Below are positions 1 to 6,808 of a stretch of 9,478 nucleotides of DNA, piece after piece. The translations under genes and the position numbers were made by a program. Origin of the DNA: Fluviibacter sp964387485 (GTDB lineage: Bacteria > Pseudomonadota > Gammaproteobacteria > Burkholderiales > Rhodocyclaceae); contig CAYLWV010000065.1 of NCBI GenBank assembly GCA_964387485.1, forward strand, positions 1-9,478, written 5' to 3'. The notes under the pieces were generated by a model. The model had not been told where the DNA came from. It did not search any database and was given only the letters and a program-made list of their open reading frames with translations. Within the stretch, counting starts at the first letter, position 1; every line of letters begins with the position of its first letter.

Positions 1-1440
1 GTCGATGTCGAAGGTGACTTCGATCTGCGGCGTGCCACGCGGTGCCGAGGGGATGCCTTCCAGATTGAACTGACCCAGGCTCTTGTTGCCCGAAGCCATT
101 TCACGCTCGCCTTGCAGCACGTGAATGGTGACAGCCGATTGGTTGTCGTCCGCGGTCGAGAAGACCTGGCTGGCCTTGGTCGGGATGGTGGTGTTTTTCG
201 GGATGAGCTTGGTCATCACGCCGCCCAGGGTTTCGATACCCAGGGTGAGTGGCGAAACGTCGAGCAGCAGCACATCCTTAACGTCGCCTTGCAGCACGCC
301 GCCTTGAACAGCAGCACCCACAGCCACGGCTTCATCCGGGTTAACGTCTTTGCGCGGCTCTTTGCCGAAGACTTCTTTAACCTTGTCCTGCACCTTGGGC
401 ATACGCGACATACCGCCGACCAGGATGACATCGCTGATGTCGGAAGCCGAGCAACCGGCGTCCTTCATGGCGGTGACACACGGGGCAATGGTGCGCTCGA
501 TCAGATCATCGACCAGGCTTTCGAACTTGGCGCGGGTGATCTTCATGGTCAGGTGCTTCGGACCGCTGGCATCGGCCGTGATGTACGGCAGGTTGATTTC
601 GGTCTGCTGAGCCGACGACAGCTCGATCTTGGCCTTTTCAGCGGCTTCTTTCAGGCGCTGCAGGGCCAGGACATCGTTCTTCAGATCGGCGCCGGATTCT
701 TTCTTGAATTCGGTGACGATGTAGTCGATCAGACGCTGGTCGAAGTCTTCGCCGCCCAGGAAGGTGTCGCCGTTGGTCGACAGCACTTCGAACTGGTGTT
801 CACCGTCGATCTCTGAGATGTCGATGATCGAGATATCAAACGTACCACCGCCGAGGTCGAACACAGCAATCTTGCGATCACCTTCTTTTTTGTCCATACC
901 GAAAGCCAGTGCGGCGGCGGTTGGTTCGTTGATGATGCGCTTAACTTCCAGACCGGCGATACGGCCGGCATCTTTGGTGGCCTGACGTTGGCTGTCGTTG
1001 AAGTAGGCCGGTACCGTGATCACGGCTTCGGTGACTTCTTCGCCCAGGTAGTCTTCGGCGGCCTTCTTCATCTTGCGCAGGACTTCAGCCGACACCTGCT
1101 GCGGGGCCATTTTCTTATCGTTCAGCACTTCAACCCAGGCGTCGCCATTGTCGGCCTTGGTGATTTTGAACGGCATCAGGCTGATGTCCTTCTGGACTTC
1201 CTTGTCTTCGAAGCGACGACCGATCAGACGCTTGATGGCGTACAGGGTGTTCTTCGGGTTGGTCACGGCCTGACGTTTGGCCGGTGCGCCGACAAGCACT
1301 TCGCCGTCGTTGGTGTAAGCGATGATCGACGGGGTGGTACGGGCGCCTTCTGCGTTTTCAATGACCTTGGGTGCGCCGTTTTCCATGACGGAAACGCACG
1401 AGTTGGTGGTGCCGAGGTCAATACCGATAATTTTTCCCAT
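1..1440 (-). CDS. dnaK: Molecular chaperone DnaK (Hsp70), C-terminus cut by window edge
   Basis: ATP-dependent cytosolic Hsp70 chaperone that binds exposed hydrophobic peptides and cycles with DnaJ and GrpE. The 480 visible codons begin MGKIIGIDLGTTNSCV, the Hsp70 phosphate-1 motif (residues 6-16). They continue through the adenine/phosphate loop FDLGGGTFD (about 194-202), ILVGGMSRMPKVQ (about 339-351) and the acidic-hydrophobic interdomain linker DVLLLDVTPL (about 389-398). The last visible residues, VTFDID, lie in the beta-sandwich substrate-binding domain. Family members are about 640 residues, so roughly 160 residues including the helical lid lie beyond position 1. The ATG at 1440 is preceded by AAGGA with 9-nt spacing. 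The gene lies 130 nt downstream of grpE, with its own putative sigma-32 promoter in that gap. dnaJ would be expected next, outside the window (inference). The reading frame is intact, with no missing motif. Confidence 0.98.
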   Translation of the reverse strand, partial: MGKIIGIDLGTTNSCVSVMENGAPKVIENAEGARTTPSIIAYTNDGEVLVGAPAKRQAVTNPKNTLYAIKRLIGRRFEDKEVQKDISLMPFKITKADNGDAWVEVLNDKKMAPQQVSAEVLRKMKKAAEDYLGEEVTEAVITVPAYFNDSQRQATKDAGRIAGLEVKRIINEPTAAALAFGMDKKEGDRKIAVFDLGGGTFDISIIDISEIDGEHQFEVLSTNGDTFLGGEDFDQRLIDYIVTEFKKESGADLKNDVLALQRLKEAAEKAKIELSSAQQTEINLPYITADASGPKHLTMKITRAKFESLVDDLIERTIAPCVTAMKDAGCSASDISDVILVGGMSRMPKVQDKVKEVFGKEPRKDVNPDEAVAVGAAVQGGVLQGDVKDVLLLDVSPLTLGIETLGGVMTKLIPKNTTIPTKASQVFSTADDNQSAVTIHVLQGEREMASGNKSLGQFNLEGIPSAPRGTPQIEVTFDID

Positions 1441-1517
1441 GGATTCTTATCCTTGTTATTTGCTAAGTGATTGATTGGTTGGGTGAAACGTGGCATTTTT
1501 GTCACTGTCTCACCGTA

Positions 1518-1543
1518 CATGACGGCTATATAAGGCCGTCATG
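1518..1543. repeat. Perfect 9-bp inverted repeat (9-8-9) in the grpE-dnaK gap
   Basis: The arms CATGACGGC (1518-1526) and GCCGTCATG (1535-1543) are perfectly complementary and separated by the 8-nt loop TATATAAG. No T-run follows on either strand, so it is not a standard intrinsic terminator. It overlaps the -10 region of the putative heat-shock promoter of dnaK. It could be an operator, or a hairpin in read-through grpE-dnaK mRNA. The structure is seen directly; the function is inference. Confidence 0.75.
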
Positions 1544-1555
1544 CCGCTTTTCAAG
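1528..1555 (-). promoter_or_regulatory. Putative sigma-32 (heat-shock) promoter for dnaK
   Basis: On the minus strand CTTGAA (1550-1555) is followed after 14 nt by CCTTATAT (1528-1535). The sigma-32 consensus is CTTGAA and CCCCATNT with an 11-16 nt spacer. The -35 is perfect; the -10 matches 5 of 7 defined positions. The expected start near 1521 gives a leader of about 80 nt to the dnaK ATG. The spacer length equals that of the grpE promoter, which supports the call. Confidence 0.6.
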
Positions 1556-1570
1556 AGCTTTGGGCGAGAT

Positions 1571-2113
1571 TTAGCCGTTGGCCACGGTGACCATGGCTGG
1601 GCGCAGCACGCGCTCGGAGAGCTGGTAGCCTTTTTGCAGCACATTGACGACGGTGTTGCCCGGTTGGTCAGCATCGACCATGGCAATGGCTTGGTGGTGG
1701 TTCGGATCAAACTTGTCGCCAGCGGCGGGGTTTTCTACTTTCATGCCGCTGCGCTCAAGGGCGCTGAGCAGTTGCTTCTGAGTCAGTTCAACACCCGAAC
1801 GCAGGGTGGCGGCATCGGCACCCGTATCGGCCAGGGCGGCATCGAGGCTGTCGCACACGGCGATGAGTTCGCGGGCAAACTTCTCAACGGCAAATTTGTG
1901 GGCTTTGGTCACGTCTTCGGCGGCGCGGCGGCGCAGGTTTTCACCATCGGCCTTGGCGCGCAAGTAAGCGTCTTGCAGTTCGGTAACTTTGGCTTCCAGT
2001 GCAGCAATTTGCGCCTCAGGCGTTGCAGCGGCTTCCGGTGCTGCTGCGGCCTCCGTGGCGGCGTTGTCTTCGACGAGGGGTTCCTGGTGTTGTTCTTGGT
2101 GCTGGTCGGTCAT
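1571..2113 (-). CDS. grpE: Nucleotide exchange factor GrpE
   Basis: GrpE is the cytosolic homodimer that speeds ADP release from DnaK during the chaperone cycle. The 180-residue product is close to the usual 170-200. It has an acidic, Gln/Ala-rich and probably disordered N-terminus (1-35), then a heptad-like helix with IAALEAKVTELQDAYLRAKADGEN-type sequence (about 36-60). The family hallmark AEDVTKAHKFAVEKFARELIAVCDSL follows, and then the C-terminal beta domain with NPAAGDKFDPNHHQAI and YQLSERVLRPAMVTV. I chose the ATG at 2113 because AGGAA lies about 10 nt upstream. The longer in-frame start at 2197 would put a sigma-32 promoter inside the gene and adds residues untypical of GrpE. It sits between hemH (upstream) and dnaK (downstream) and is driven by a clear heat-shock promoter. 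Confidence 0.96.
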   Translation of the reverse strand: MTDQHQEQHQEPLVEDNAATEAAAAPEAAATPEAQIAALEAKVTELQDAYLRAKADGENLRRRAAEDVTKAHKFAVEKFARELIAVCDSLDAALADTGADAATLRSGVELTQKQLLSALERSGMKVENPAAGDKFDPNHHQAIAMVDADQPGNTVVNVLQKGYQLSERVLRPAMVTVANG

Positions 2114-2164
2114 GTCGGTTGAGTTCCTGTTTCTTGAACGCTTGAAAAATGGAAATTTCATTAC

Positions 2165-2192
2165 AAATGGGGATGCACGGCGGTTATTCAAG
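2165..2192 (-). promoter_or_regulatory. Sigma-32 (heat-shock) promoter of grpE(-dnaK)
   Basis: On the minus strand CTTGAA (2187-2192) is followed after 14 nt by CCCCATTT (2165-2172). This matches every defined position of the sigma-32 consensus (CTTGAA / CCCCATNT). The -35 hexamer is also the last two sense codons of hemH (Leu370-Glu371), and the hemH TAA is the first three spacer bases. The predicted start near 2158 gives a leader of about 45 nt to the grpE ATG. Confidence 0.85.
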
Positions 2193-3299
2193 AGCACCCA
2201 GGGTTTTGGCGCGAGCCGCCTGTGTTGCCAGGGTGGCCGGCGAGCTGGCCTGTTTGGGCCAGCCGGCCAGATGCCGCTCGGTCAGGTCGGCCAGTGCGTT
2301 GATCCAGGTAGGGTCTTCGTTCAGGCAGGGCAGGTAGTGGAAGTGTTCGCCACCGGCGGTGAGAAAGGCCGAACGGACTTCCAGATTGATTTCTTCCAGC
2401 GTTTCCAGGCAGTCGGCGGTAAAGCCGGGGCAGAGTACATCAACGCGTTTAACGCCCTGTTTTGCGAGTTCGATGAGTGTGGGCTCGGTGTACGGTTCCA
2501 CCCACTTGGCTTTGCCGAATCGCGATTGGAAGGTGGCGATGACGCTCTCTGCGGGCAGGTTGAGAGCTTCGGCCACCAGGCGCGCTGTTTTATGGCATTC
2601 GCAGAAGTAAGGGTCGCCCAGTTTGAGGTTGCGTTCTGGCAGGCCGTGAAAGCTCATAACCAGGCGGTAGCTGTTGTCCGGTAGTGCAGGCGTCGGGTTG
2701 TTCTGCCAATGGGCTTTGATTTGTGCCGCAATGGCACTGATGTAGCCATGATCGTCGGCGAAATTGCGGATATAGCGTAGTTCGGGCTGGTTGCGTAGGC
2801 CGGTCACCCAGTTGAGCGCCTGATCAATGGCCGTGGCGGTGGTGCTGGCCGAAAACTGCGGGTACATGGGCAGTAGCAGGATGCGCGTGGCGTTGTCGGC
2901 GCGTAGTTGCTCTAGCACGGCAGGAATGCTGCGCGGGCCATTGCCGGCGTAGCGCATGGCCCAGGTAACGGTGAGATCCTGGTAGCCACGTTGTTGCAGG
3001 GTTTCTGCCAGCAGGCGGGTCTGGGCTTCGGTGTGGACGAGCAGTGGCGAGCCCTGGTCTGTCCAGATGGTGGCGTATTTGGCAGCTGATTTTTTAGGGC
3101 GGACCTGCAGGATGATGCCGTGCAGGATGGCCAGCCAGATCGGTCTAGGGATTTCGACAACGCGCGGGTCGCCAAGAAATTCGGCCAGATAGCGTTTGAC
3201 GGCGGCTGGCGTGGGGGCATCGGGTGTGCCGAGATTGACTAAAACAACCGCGGTTTTGGCTGGCGTGCCGTGACGCCAGGCGGGTGGGGTTTTGTTCAT
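2184..3299 (-). CDS. hemH: Ferrochelatase (heme synthase)
   Basis: Ferrochelatase inserts Fe2+ into protoporphyrin IX, the last step of protoheme synthesis, usually at the inner membrane face. The 371-residue product has VVLVNLGTPDAPT at about 18-30 and MRYAGNGP at about 115-122. The SFHGLPER motif carries the presumed catalytic His218. The C-terminal signature FQSRFGKAKWVEPYT lies at 257-271, and CPGFTADCLETLEEI contains Glu299, equivalent to the conserved active-site acid. No Fe-S cysteine cluster is evident at the C-terminus. The ATG at 3299 has only a poor ribosome-binding site; it lies 40 nt after the hrcA stop, so co-transcription with hrcA is likely. A short Ala/Thr-rich tail (351-371) carries the grpE -35 box in its final codons. 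Confidence 0.97.
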   Translation of the reverse strand: MNKTPPAWRHGTPAKTAVVLVNLGTPDAPTPAAVKRYLAEFLGDPRVVEIPRPIWLAILHGIILQVRPKKSAAKYATIWTDQGSPLLVHTEAQTRLLAETLQQRGYQDLTVTWAMRYAGNGPRSIPAVLEQLRADNATRILLLPMYPQFSASTTATAIDQALNWVTGLRNQPELRYIRNFADDHGYISAIAAQIKAHWQNNPTPALPDNSYRLVMSFHGLPERNLKLGDPYFCECHKTARLVAEALNLPAESVIATFQSRFGKAKWVEPYTEPTLIELAKQGVKRVDVLCPGFTADCLETLEEINLEVRSAFLTAGGEHFHYLPCLNEDPTWINALADLTERHLAGWPKQASSPATLATQAARAKTLGALE

Positions 3300-3339
3300 C
3301 GATGGAACCAGCCGTGAGGTGAAATGTTGCGTAGAGCGA

Positions 3340-4395
3340 TTAGCCTTGAGCCTGTTCGGTCAGTGCGCTAGAAAGTAGTCGGGCAGTAATGTCGACAATG
3401 GGGATAACCCGATCATAAGCCATGCGTGTGGGCCCGATAACGCCGACCGAGCCGACGACCTGGCCTTCCACCTGATACGGTGCGGTGACCACGCTGCATT
3501 CATCGAGTGTGGCGATACCGGATTCCTGACCGATATAGAGACGGACGCCTTCGGCCTGGTGCGACAGATCTAGCAGACGCACCAGCGAAGTCCGCTGTTC
3601 GAACAGATCAAACAGTTCGCGCAGACGGCGCATATTGGAGCTGAGGTCATCGACATCGAGCAGGTTTTTCTCGCCGGAGATGACGGTTTCTGATTCGCGC
3701 GGCATCAGGGCTTCACTGCTGGCGGTCAGTGCCGCAGTCATGAGCGCCTGCATGTCAGTACGGATACGGGTCAGTTCGTCGTGGACCCGGTGACGCATCT
3801 GTTCGAGTTCGAGGCCGACAAAGTTCTGGTTCAGGGTATTGGCGGCTTCGGTGAGTTCGGCGGGGCTATAGGCGCGGTCGGTGGTCAGAATCCGGTTTTG
3901 CACATTGCCGTCATTAGTGACCAGAACGAGCAGGACGCGCTGCTCGGAGAGTGCAATAAATTCGATCTGGCGAATCCGCTTGCTGGTGTGGCGGGGGGCG
4001 ATGACGATGCCGGCAAAGTGGGTTAGATCGGAGAGCAAGCGCGATGCATGGTTGATGATCTTGCCCGGTTGAGCGCTGGCGCCGGCCAGTTCCGCCAGAA
4101 TGCGGGCGTGGTCCATCTGCTCCAGCGGTTGCATGGTGAGCAGGGAATCGACGAAAAAACGGTAGCCGCGTGGGGTGGGGATGCGGCCGGCCGAGGTGTG
4201 CGGGCTGGCGATAAAGCCCAGATCCTCTAGGTCGGCCATGACGTTGCGCACGGTCGCGGCCGACAGATCCAGGCCCGAAGCACGCGACAGGACGCGCGAA
4301 CCGACCGGGGCACCTTCGGCGATATAACTTTCCACCAGGGTTTTGAGCAGGACGCAGGCACGGTCATCCAGCGCCGCCGATGACGAAGCGGTCAT
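3340..4395 (-). CDS. hrcA: Heat-inducible transcription repressor HrcA
   Basis: HrcA is a dimeric repressor that binds CIRCE operators and normally controls groESL and sometimes dnaK operons; its activity depends on GroEL. The sequence has the N-terminal winged helix with RACVLLKTLVESYIAEGAPVGSR, then LSAATVRNVMADLEDLGFI (about 44-62) and the signature SPHTSAGRIPTPRGYRFFVD (64-83). The GAF-like and dimerisation parts follow, ending with GVIGPTRMAYDRVIPIVDITA. I chose the ATG at 4395 (351 residues), because HrcA normally begins just before the DDRACVLLKTL helix. A further in-frame ATG lies at 4437 (365 residues). Neither has a good Shine-Dalgarno, and a TAGAAT -10-like element just upstream of 4437 would make the longer form leaderless. 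It is divergent from nadK and followed by hemH. Confidence 0.95.
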   Translation of the reverse strand: MTASSSAALDDRACVLLKTLVESYIAEGAPVGSRVLSRASGLDLSAATVRNVMADLEDLGFIASPHTSAGRIPTPRGYRFFVDSLLTMQPLEQMDHARILAELAGASAQPGKIINHASRLLSDLTHFAGIVIAPRHTSKRIRQIEFIALSEQRVLLVLVTNDGNVQNRILTTDRAYSPAELTEAANTLNQNFVGLELEQMRHRVHDELTRIRTDMQALMTAALTASSEALMPRESETVISGEKNLLDVDDLSSNMRRLRELFDLFEQRTSLVRLLDLSHQAEGVRLYIGQESGIATLDECSVVTAPYQVEGQVVGSVGVIGPTRMAYDRVIPIVDITARLLSSALTEQAQG

Positions 4396-4539
4396 CTTGC
4401 CGGAATAAAGAAAGGATGATGTGTGCTTGGAGCTCATAGGAGGATTCTACAAAATTATTCTGTGGTTTAATCGGGTTCTTGTGAATGCCTTGGTGCAATG
4501 GCCGATGGACCCATGGGCCGAATTTGCGGAGTCGGATGG
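4396..4539. promoter_or_regulatory. Divergent hrcA/nadK intergenic region
   Basis: This region must hold the promoters for both divergent genes. On the minus strand TAGAAT (about 4445-4450) is a plausible -10 for hrcA, with no convincing -35. I find no clear -10/-35 pair for nadK on the plus strand, no canonical CIRCE and no sigma-32 motif. An 8-bp palindrome CCCATGGG is present near 4511. The AGGAGG at 4439-4444 lies on the plus strand and serves no start codon there. Confidence 0.4.
4527..4531 (+). promoter_or_regulatory. Ribosome-binding site deciding the nadK start
   Basis: CGGAG ends 8 nt before the ATG at 4540. The upstream in-frame ATGs at 4498 and 4513 have no comparable site, so translation from 4540 is preferred. 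Confidence 0.65.
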
Positions 4540-5133
4540 ATGTCGTACCCTTTGCCGTTGAAAACGGTCGCCCTGATCGGTCGCCAGGACAGCCTTGAGG
4601 TTGCCGATTCGATCGTGGCGTTGTGCCAGTTTTTCCAGTCGCACGGGATCGCCGTGCTGGTGGAGACCGAGACCGCTATTGAAACCGAACGGGTGTTGGG
4701 GTCAGCAACGCTGAAGGCCTGTGAGTGTGCGGACTTTGCCCGGATCGGCGCCGCCGTAGATCTGGCGATTGTGGTGGGTGGTGATGGTACGCTGCTGCAT
4801 GCAGCCCGCCAGTTGGCGCGCTATGACATTCCGCTGGTCGGGATTAATCAGGGCCGCCTGGGTTTTATGACCGATATTGCCCGCTCCGGCATGNNNNNNN
4901 NNNNNNNNNNNNNNNNNNNNNNNNNNNNNNNNNNNNNNNNNNNNNNNNNNNNNNNNNNNNNNNNNNNNNNNNNNNNNNNNNNNNNNNNNNNNNTGGTGAA
5001 GTCGCCGCACCGCATTCGTTTATTGCATCCACCGTCATACAGTTATTTCGCCATGCTTCGCCAGAAGCTGCACTGGAGCGAGGGGCCGAGTATTCGCCCT
5101 GGCCTGGTGGTGAACCCCGGCGCCAAGGATTAA
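4540..5133 (+). CDS. nadK: NAD kinase, interrupted by an assembly gap
   Basis: NAD kinase phosphorylates NAD+ at the 2'-hydroxyl of the adenosine ribose to make NADP+, in the cytosol. Before the gap, 118 residues are readable. They include LAIVVGGDGTLLHAAR with the catalytic/NTP-binding GGDGT motif at 80-84, and the conserved GINQGRLGFMTD (101-112). After the gap, RIRLLHPPSYSYFAMLRQKLHW matches the C-terminal end of the family. The middle, including the NE motif and the Gly-rich substrate loop, is hidden by 100 N. Family proteins are about 290 residues, but gap plus flanks gives only 197, so the N run is almost certainly shorter than the real missing stretch. The frame across the gap is therefore not meaningful. 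The tail after HWSE is about 14 residues longer than I would expect. recN follows 3 nt later. Confidence 0.95.
   Translation: MSYPLPLKTVALIGRQDSLEVADSIVALCQFFQSHGIAVLVETETAIETERVLGSATLKACECADFARIGAAVDLAIVVGGDGTLLHAARQLARYDIPLVGINQGRLGFMTDIARSGMXXXXXXXXXXXXXXXXXXXXXXXXXXXXXXXXXXVKSPHRIRLLHPPSYSYFAMLRQKLHWSEGPSIRPGLVVNPGAKD
4894..4993. other. Assembly gap (100 N)
   Basis: There is a run of exactly 100 N inside nadK. A round 100 is the usual placeholder for a gap of unknown size. The flanking halves both belong to NAD kinase in the same orientation, so the scaffold join looks right while the length is not. Confidence 0.97.
5125..5129 (+). promoter_or_regulatory. recN ribosome-binding site inside the nadK 3' end
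   Basis: AAGGA, formed by the last codons of nadK (Lys-Asp), lies 7 nt before the recN ATG. With 3 nt between stop and start, this implies translational coupling. Confidence 0.7.
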
Positions 5134-5136
5134 CCG

Positions 5137-6807
5137 ATGCTCTGTCGTCTGGTCATTCGTGACTTTGTCCTGGTGCGTGCGCTGGAACTGGATTTCTCGC
5201 CGGGATTCGGTGCGCTGACGGGCGAGACGGGTGCGGGCAAATCCTTGTTGATTGATGCGCTGGCTTTTGTGCTCGGTGAGCGGGCGGAAGCCGGTTTGAT
5301 TCGCAGCGGGGCGCCGCGGGCCGAAGTGACGGCCGAGTTTGATGCCTCGACGGATCCGGCCTTTGTGGCCTGGTTTGCCGAGCAGGCGATTCCGCTGGAA
5401 GCGGGCGAAGGCGTGTTAATCCGCCGGGTGTTGGATGCGGGTGGGCGTTCACGCGCCATGATCAACGGTGTGCCGGTGACGCTACAGCAGGTGCGGACGG
5501 TGGGCGAATGGCTGCTGGATATTCATGGTCAGCACGCGCATCAATCTTTGTTGCGGGCTGATGCCCAGCGTCAGTTGCTGGATGACTTTGGTCAGTTGCA
5601 GAGCCAGACCCGGCTGGTGGCCGGTGCTTGGCGCGAGTGGTCGTCAGCCCGACAGTTGCTGGCTGATGCCGGCAAACGCTCGGGCGATATCGAGGCGCGG
5701 CGCGAAACGCTGGCCTGGCAGATCAAAGCGTTGTCTGAGTTGGCTAATGATGAGCCCGACTGGGGCTGGCAGGCGATAGGTGAGGAACAGTCACGGCTGG
5801 CCCATGCCGCGAGCCTGATCGAACTGGTGCAGGGCACGATGGATGCCCTGGGCGAGGGGGATGAACCGCTGATTTCACTGATCGGCCGGTTGCAGCATCG
5901 TTTGCAGGAAGGGGCCGCGCTGGATACCCGGCTGCAGGAGCCGACCGATTTGCTGCAGGCAGCCGGTAATGAATTATCGGAGGCGTTGACGCTCTTGCGT
6001 CGCCATCTGGACCGGTTTGAGGTTGATCCGGCCCGTCTGGCCGAGGTGGAGCGCCGTATGGCGACGATGCTGGAGCAGGCGCGTAAGCACCAGGTGGAAC
6101 CTGCGGCGCTGCCGGCGCTGTATCAGGCATTGAATGATGAGGCCGCGACGCTGGCCGAAGCGACCGATCTGGTGGCGCTGGAGGCTCGGGTAAAAGCCGC
6201 GGCGCTGGCCTATGCTGAGGCGGCGGCCGTACTGACGAAGGCGCGGGCCAAGGCGGCCAAAACCCTAGGCAAGGGGGTGAGCGATGCCATGCAGGAGTTG
6301 GCGCTAGGGGGTGGTCAATGCCGTATTGCCCTGTTGCCGCTGGATGGCGAGGGTAGTGCTCATGGCAGTGAACGCGTGGAGTTTCAGGTCAGCGGCCTGG
6401 CGGGTAACGATTGGCGTTCATTGGCCAAGGTGGCTTCCGGCGGCGAACTGTCGCGGATCAGTCTGGCGATTCAGGTAGTGACGAGTGCCTGTACGGCTGT
6501 GCCGACCCTGATTTTTGACGAGGTCGATGTGGGCATCGGCGGTGGCGTGGCGGAAGTGGTTGGCAGGCTATTGGCCAAGCTGGGCGAGCGGCGTCAGGTC
6601 TTGTGTGTGACGCACCTGGCGCAGGTGGCGGCGCGTGCCGGTTGGCAGTGGCAGGTGAGTAAGACCAAAGCCGATGGTGGCTTTGAGAGCTGTGTCACGG
6701 TGCTGGATGATGCGGCCCGCATTGAAGAGATTGCCCGCATGCTGGGCGGCGTGGCTATTACCGAACGGACGCGGGCTCATGCTGCAGAGATGCTGCAGCT
6801 AACCTGA
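5137..6807 (+). CDS. recN: DNA repair protein RecN (SMC-like ATPase)
   Basis: RecN is an SMC-family ATPase that acts early in recombinational repair of double-strand breaks, associating with DNA ends together with RecA. The 556-residue product has the usual length and order. It opens with MLCRLVIRDFVLVRALELDF and the Walker A GETGAGKS (29-36). LLDIHGQHAHQSLL is the RecN-type Q-loop region. A long Ala/Glu/Leu-rich coiled coil with a short central break spans about 160-370. The ABC signature SGGELS (434-439), Walker B TLIFDE (457-462) followed by VDVGIGG, and the switch histidine in CVTHLAQVAA follow. The start at 5137 is supported by AAGGA 7 nt upstream. It forms an operon with nadK and is convergent with fur, with one base between stop codons. 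No LexA-box-like site was sought successfully in the short upstream spacing. Confidence 0.97.
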   Translation: MLCRLVIRDFVLVRALELDFSPGFGALTGETGAGKSLLIDALAFVLGERAEAGLIRSGAPRAEVTAEFDASTDPAFVAWFAEQAIPLEAGEGVLIRRVLDAGGRSRAMINGVPVTLQQVRTVGEWLLDIHGQHAHQSLLRADAQRQLLDDFGQLQSQTRLVAGAWREWSSARQLLADAGKRSGDIEARRETLAWQIKALSELANDEPDWGWQAIGEEQSRLAHAASLIELVQGTMDALGEGDEPLISLIGRLQHRLQEGAALDTRLQEPTDLLQAAGNELSEALTLLRRHLDRFEVDPARLAEVERRMATMLEQARKHQVEPAALPALYQALNDEAATLAEATDLVALEARVKAAALAYAEAAAVLTKARAKAAKTLGKGVSDAMQELALGGGQCRIALLPLDGEGSAHGSERVEFQVSGLAGNDWRSLAKVASGGELSRISLAIQVVTSACTAVPTLIFDEVDVGIGGGVAEVVGRLLAKLGERRQVLCVTHLAQVAARAGWQWQVSKTKADGGFESCVTVLDDAARIEEIARMLGGVAITERTRAHAAEMLQLT

Positions 6808-6808
6808 A

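Noticed and set aside
112..816. Long plus-strand open frame (234 codons) opposite dnaK, and a similar one at 988-1470
   Set aside because: Both lie wholly antisense to unmistakable dnaK. Their sequences show no recognisable domain and are the usual by-product of GC-biased codons.
2133..2146. Direct repeat CTTGAA-CG-CTTGAA on the plus strand upstream of grpE, resembling sigma-32 -35 boxes
   Set aside because: No CCCCAT-like -10 follows at the right distance on the plus strand, and no plus-strand gene lies downstream.
1541..2684. Plus-strand open frames opposite grpE and hemH (193 and 231 codons)
   Set aside because: They are antisense shadows of well-supported genes, with no family-like sequence and no good start signals.
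4508..4520. Imperfect palindrome GGACCCATGGGCC upstream of nadK as an operator
   Set aside because: It is short and GC-rich, with no second copy or known matching motif.
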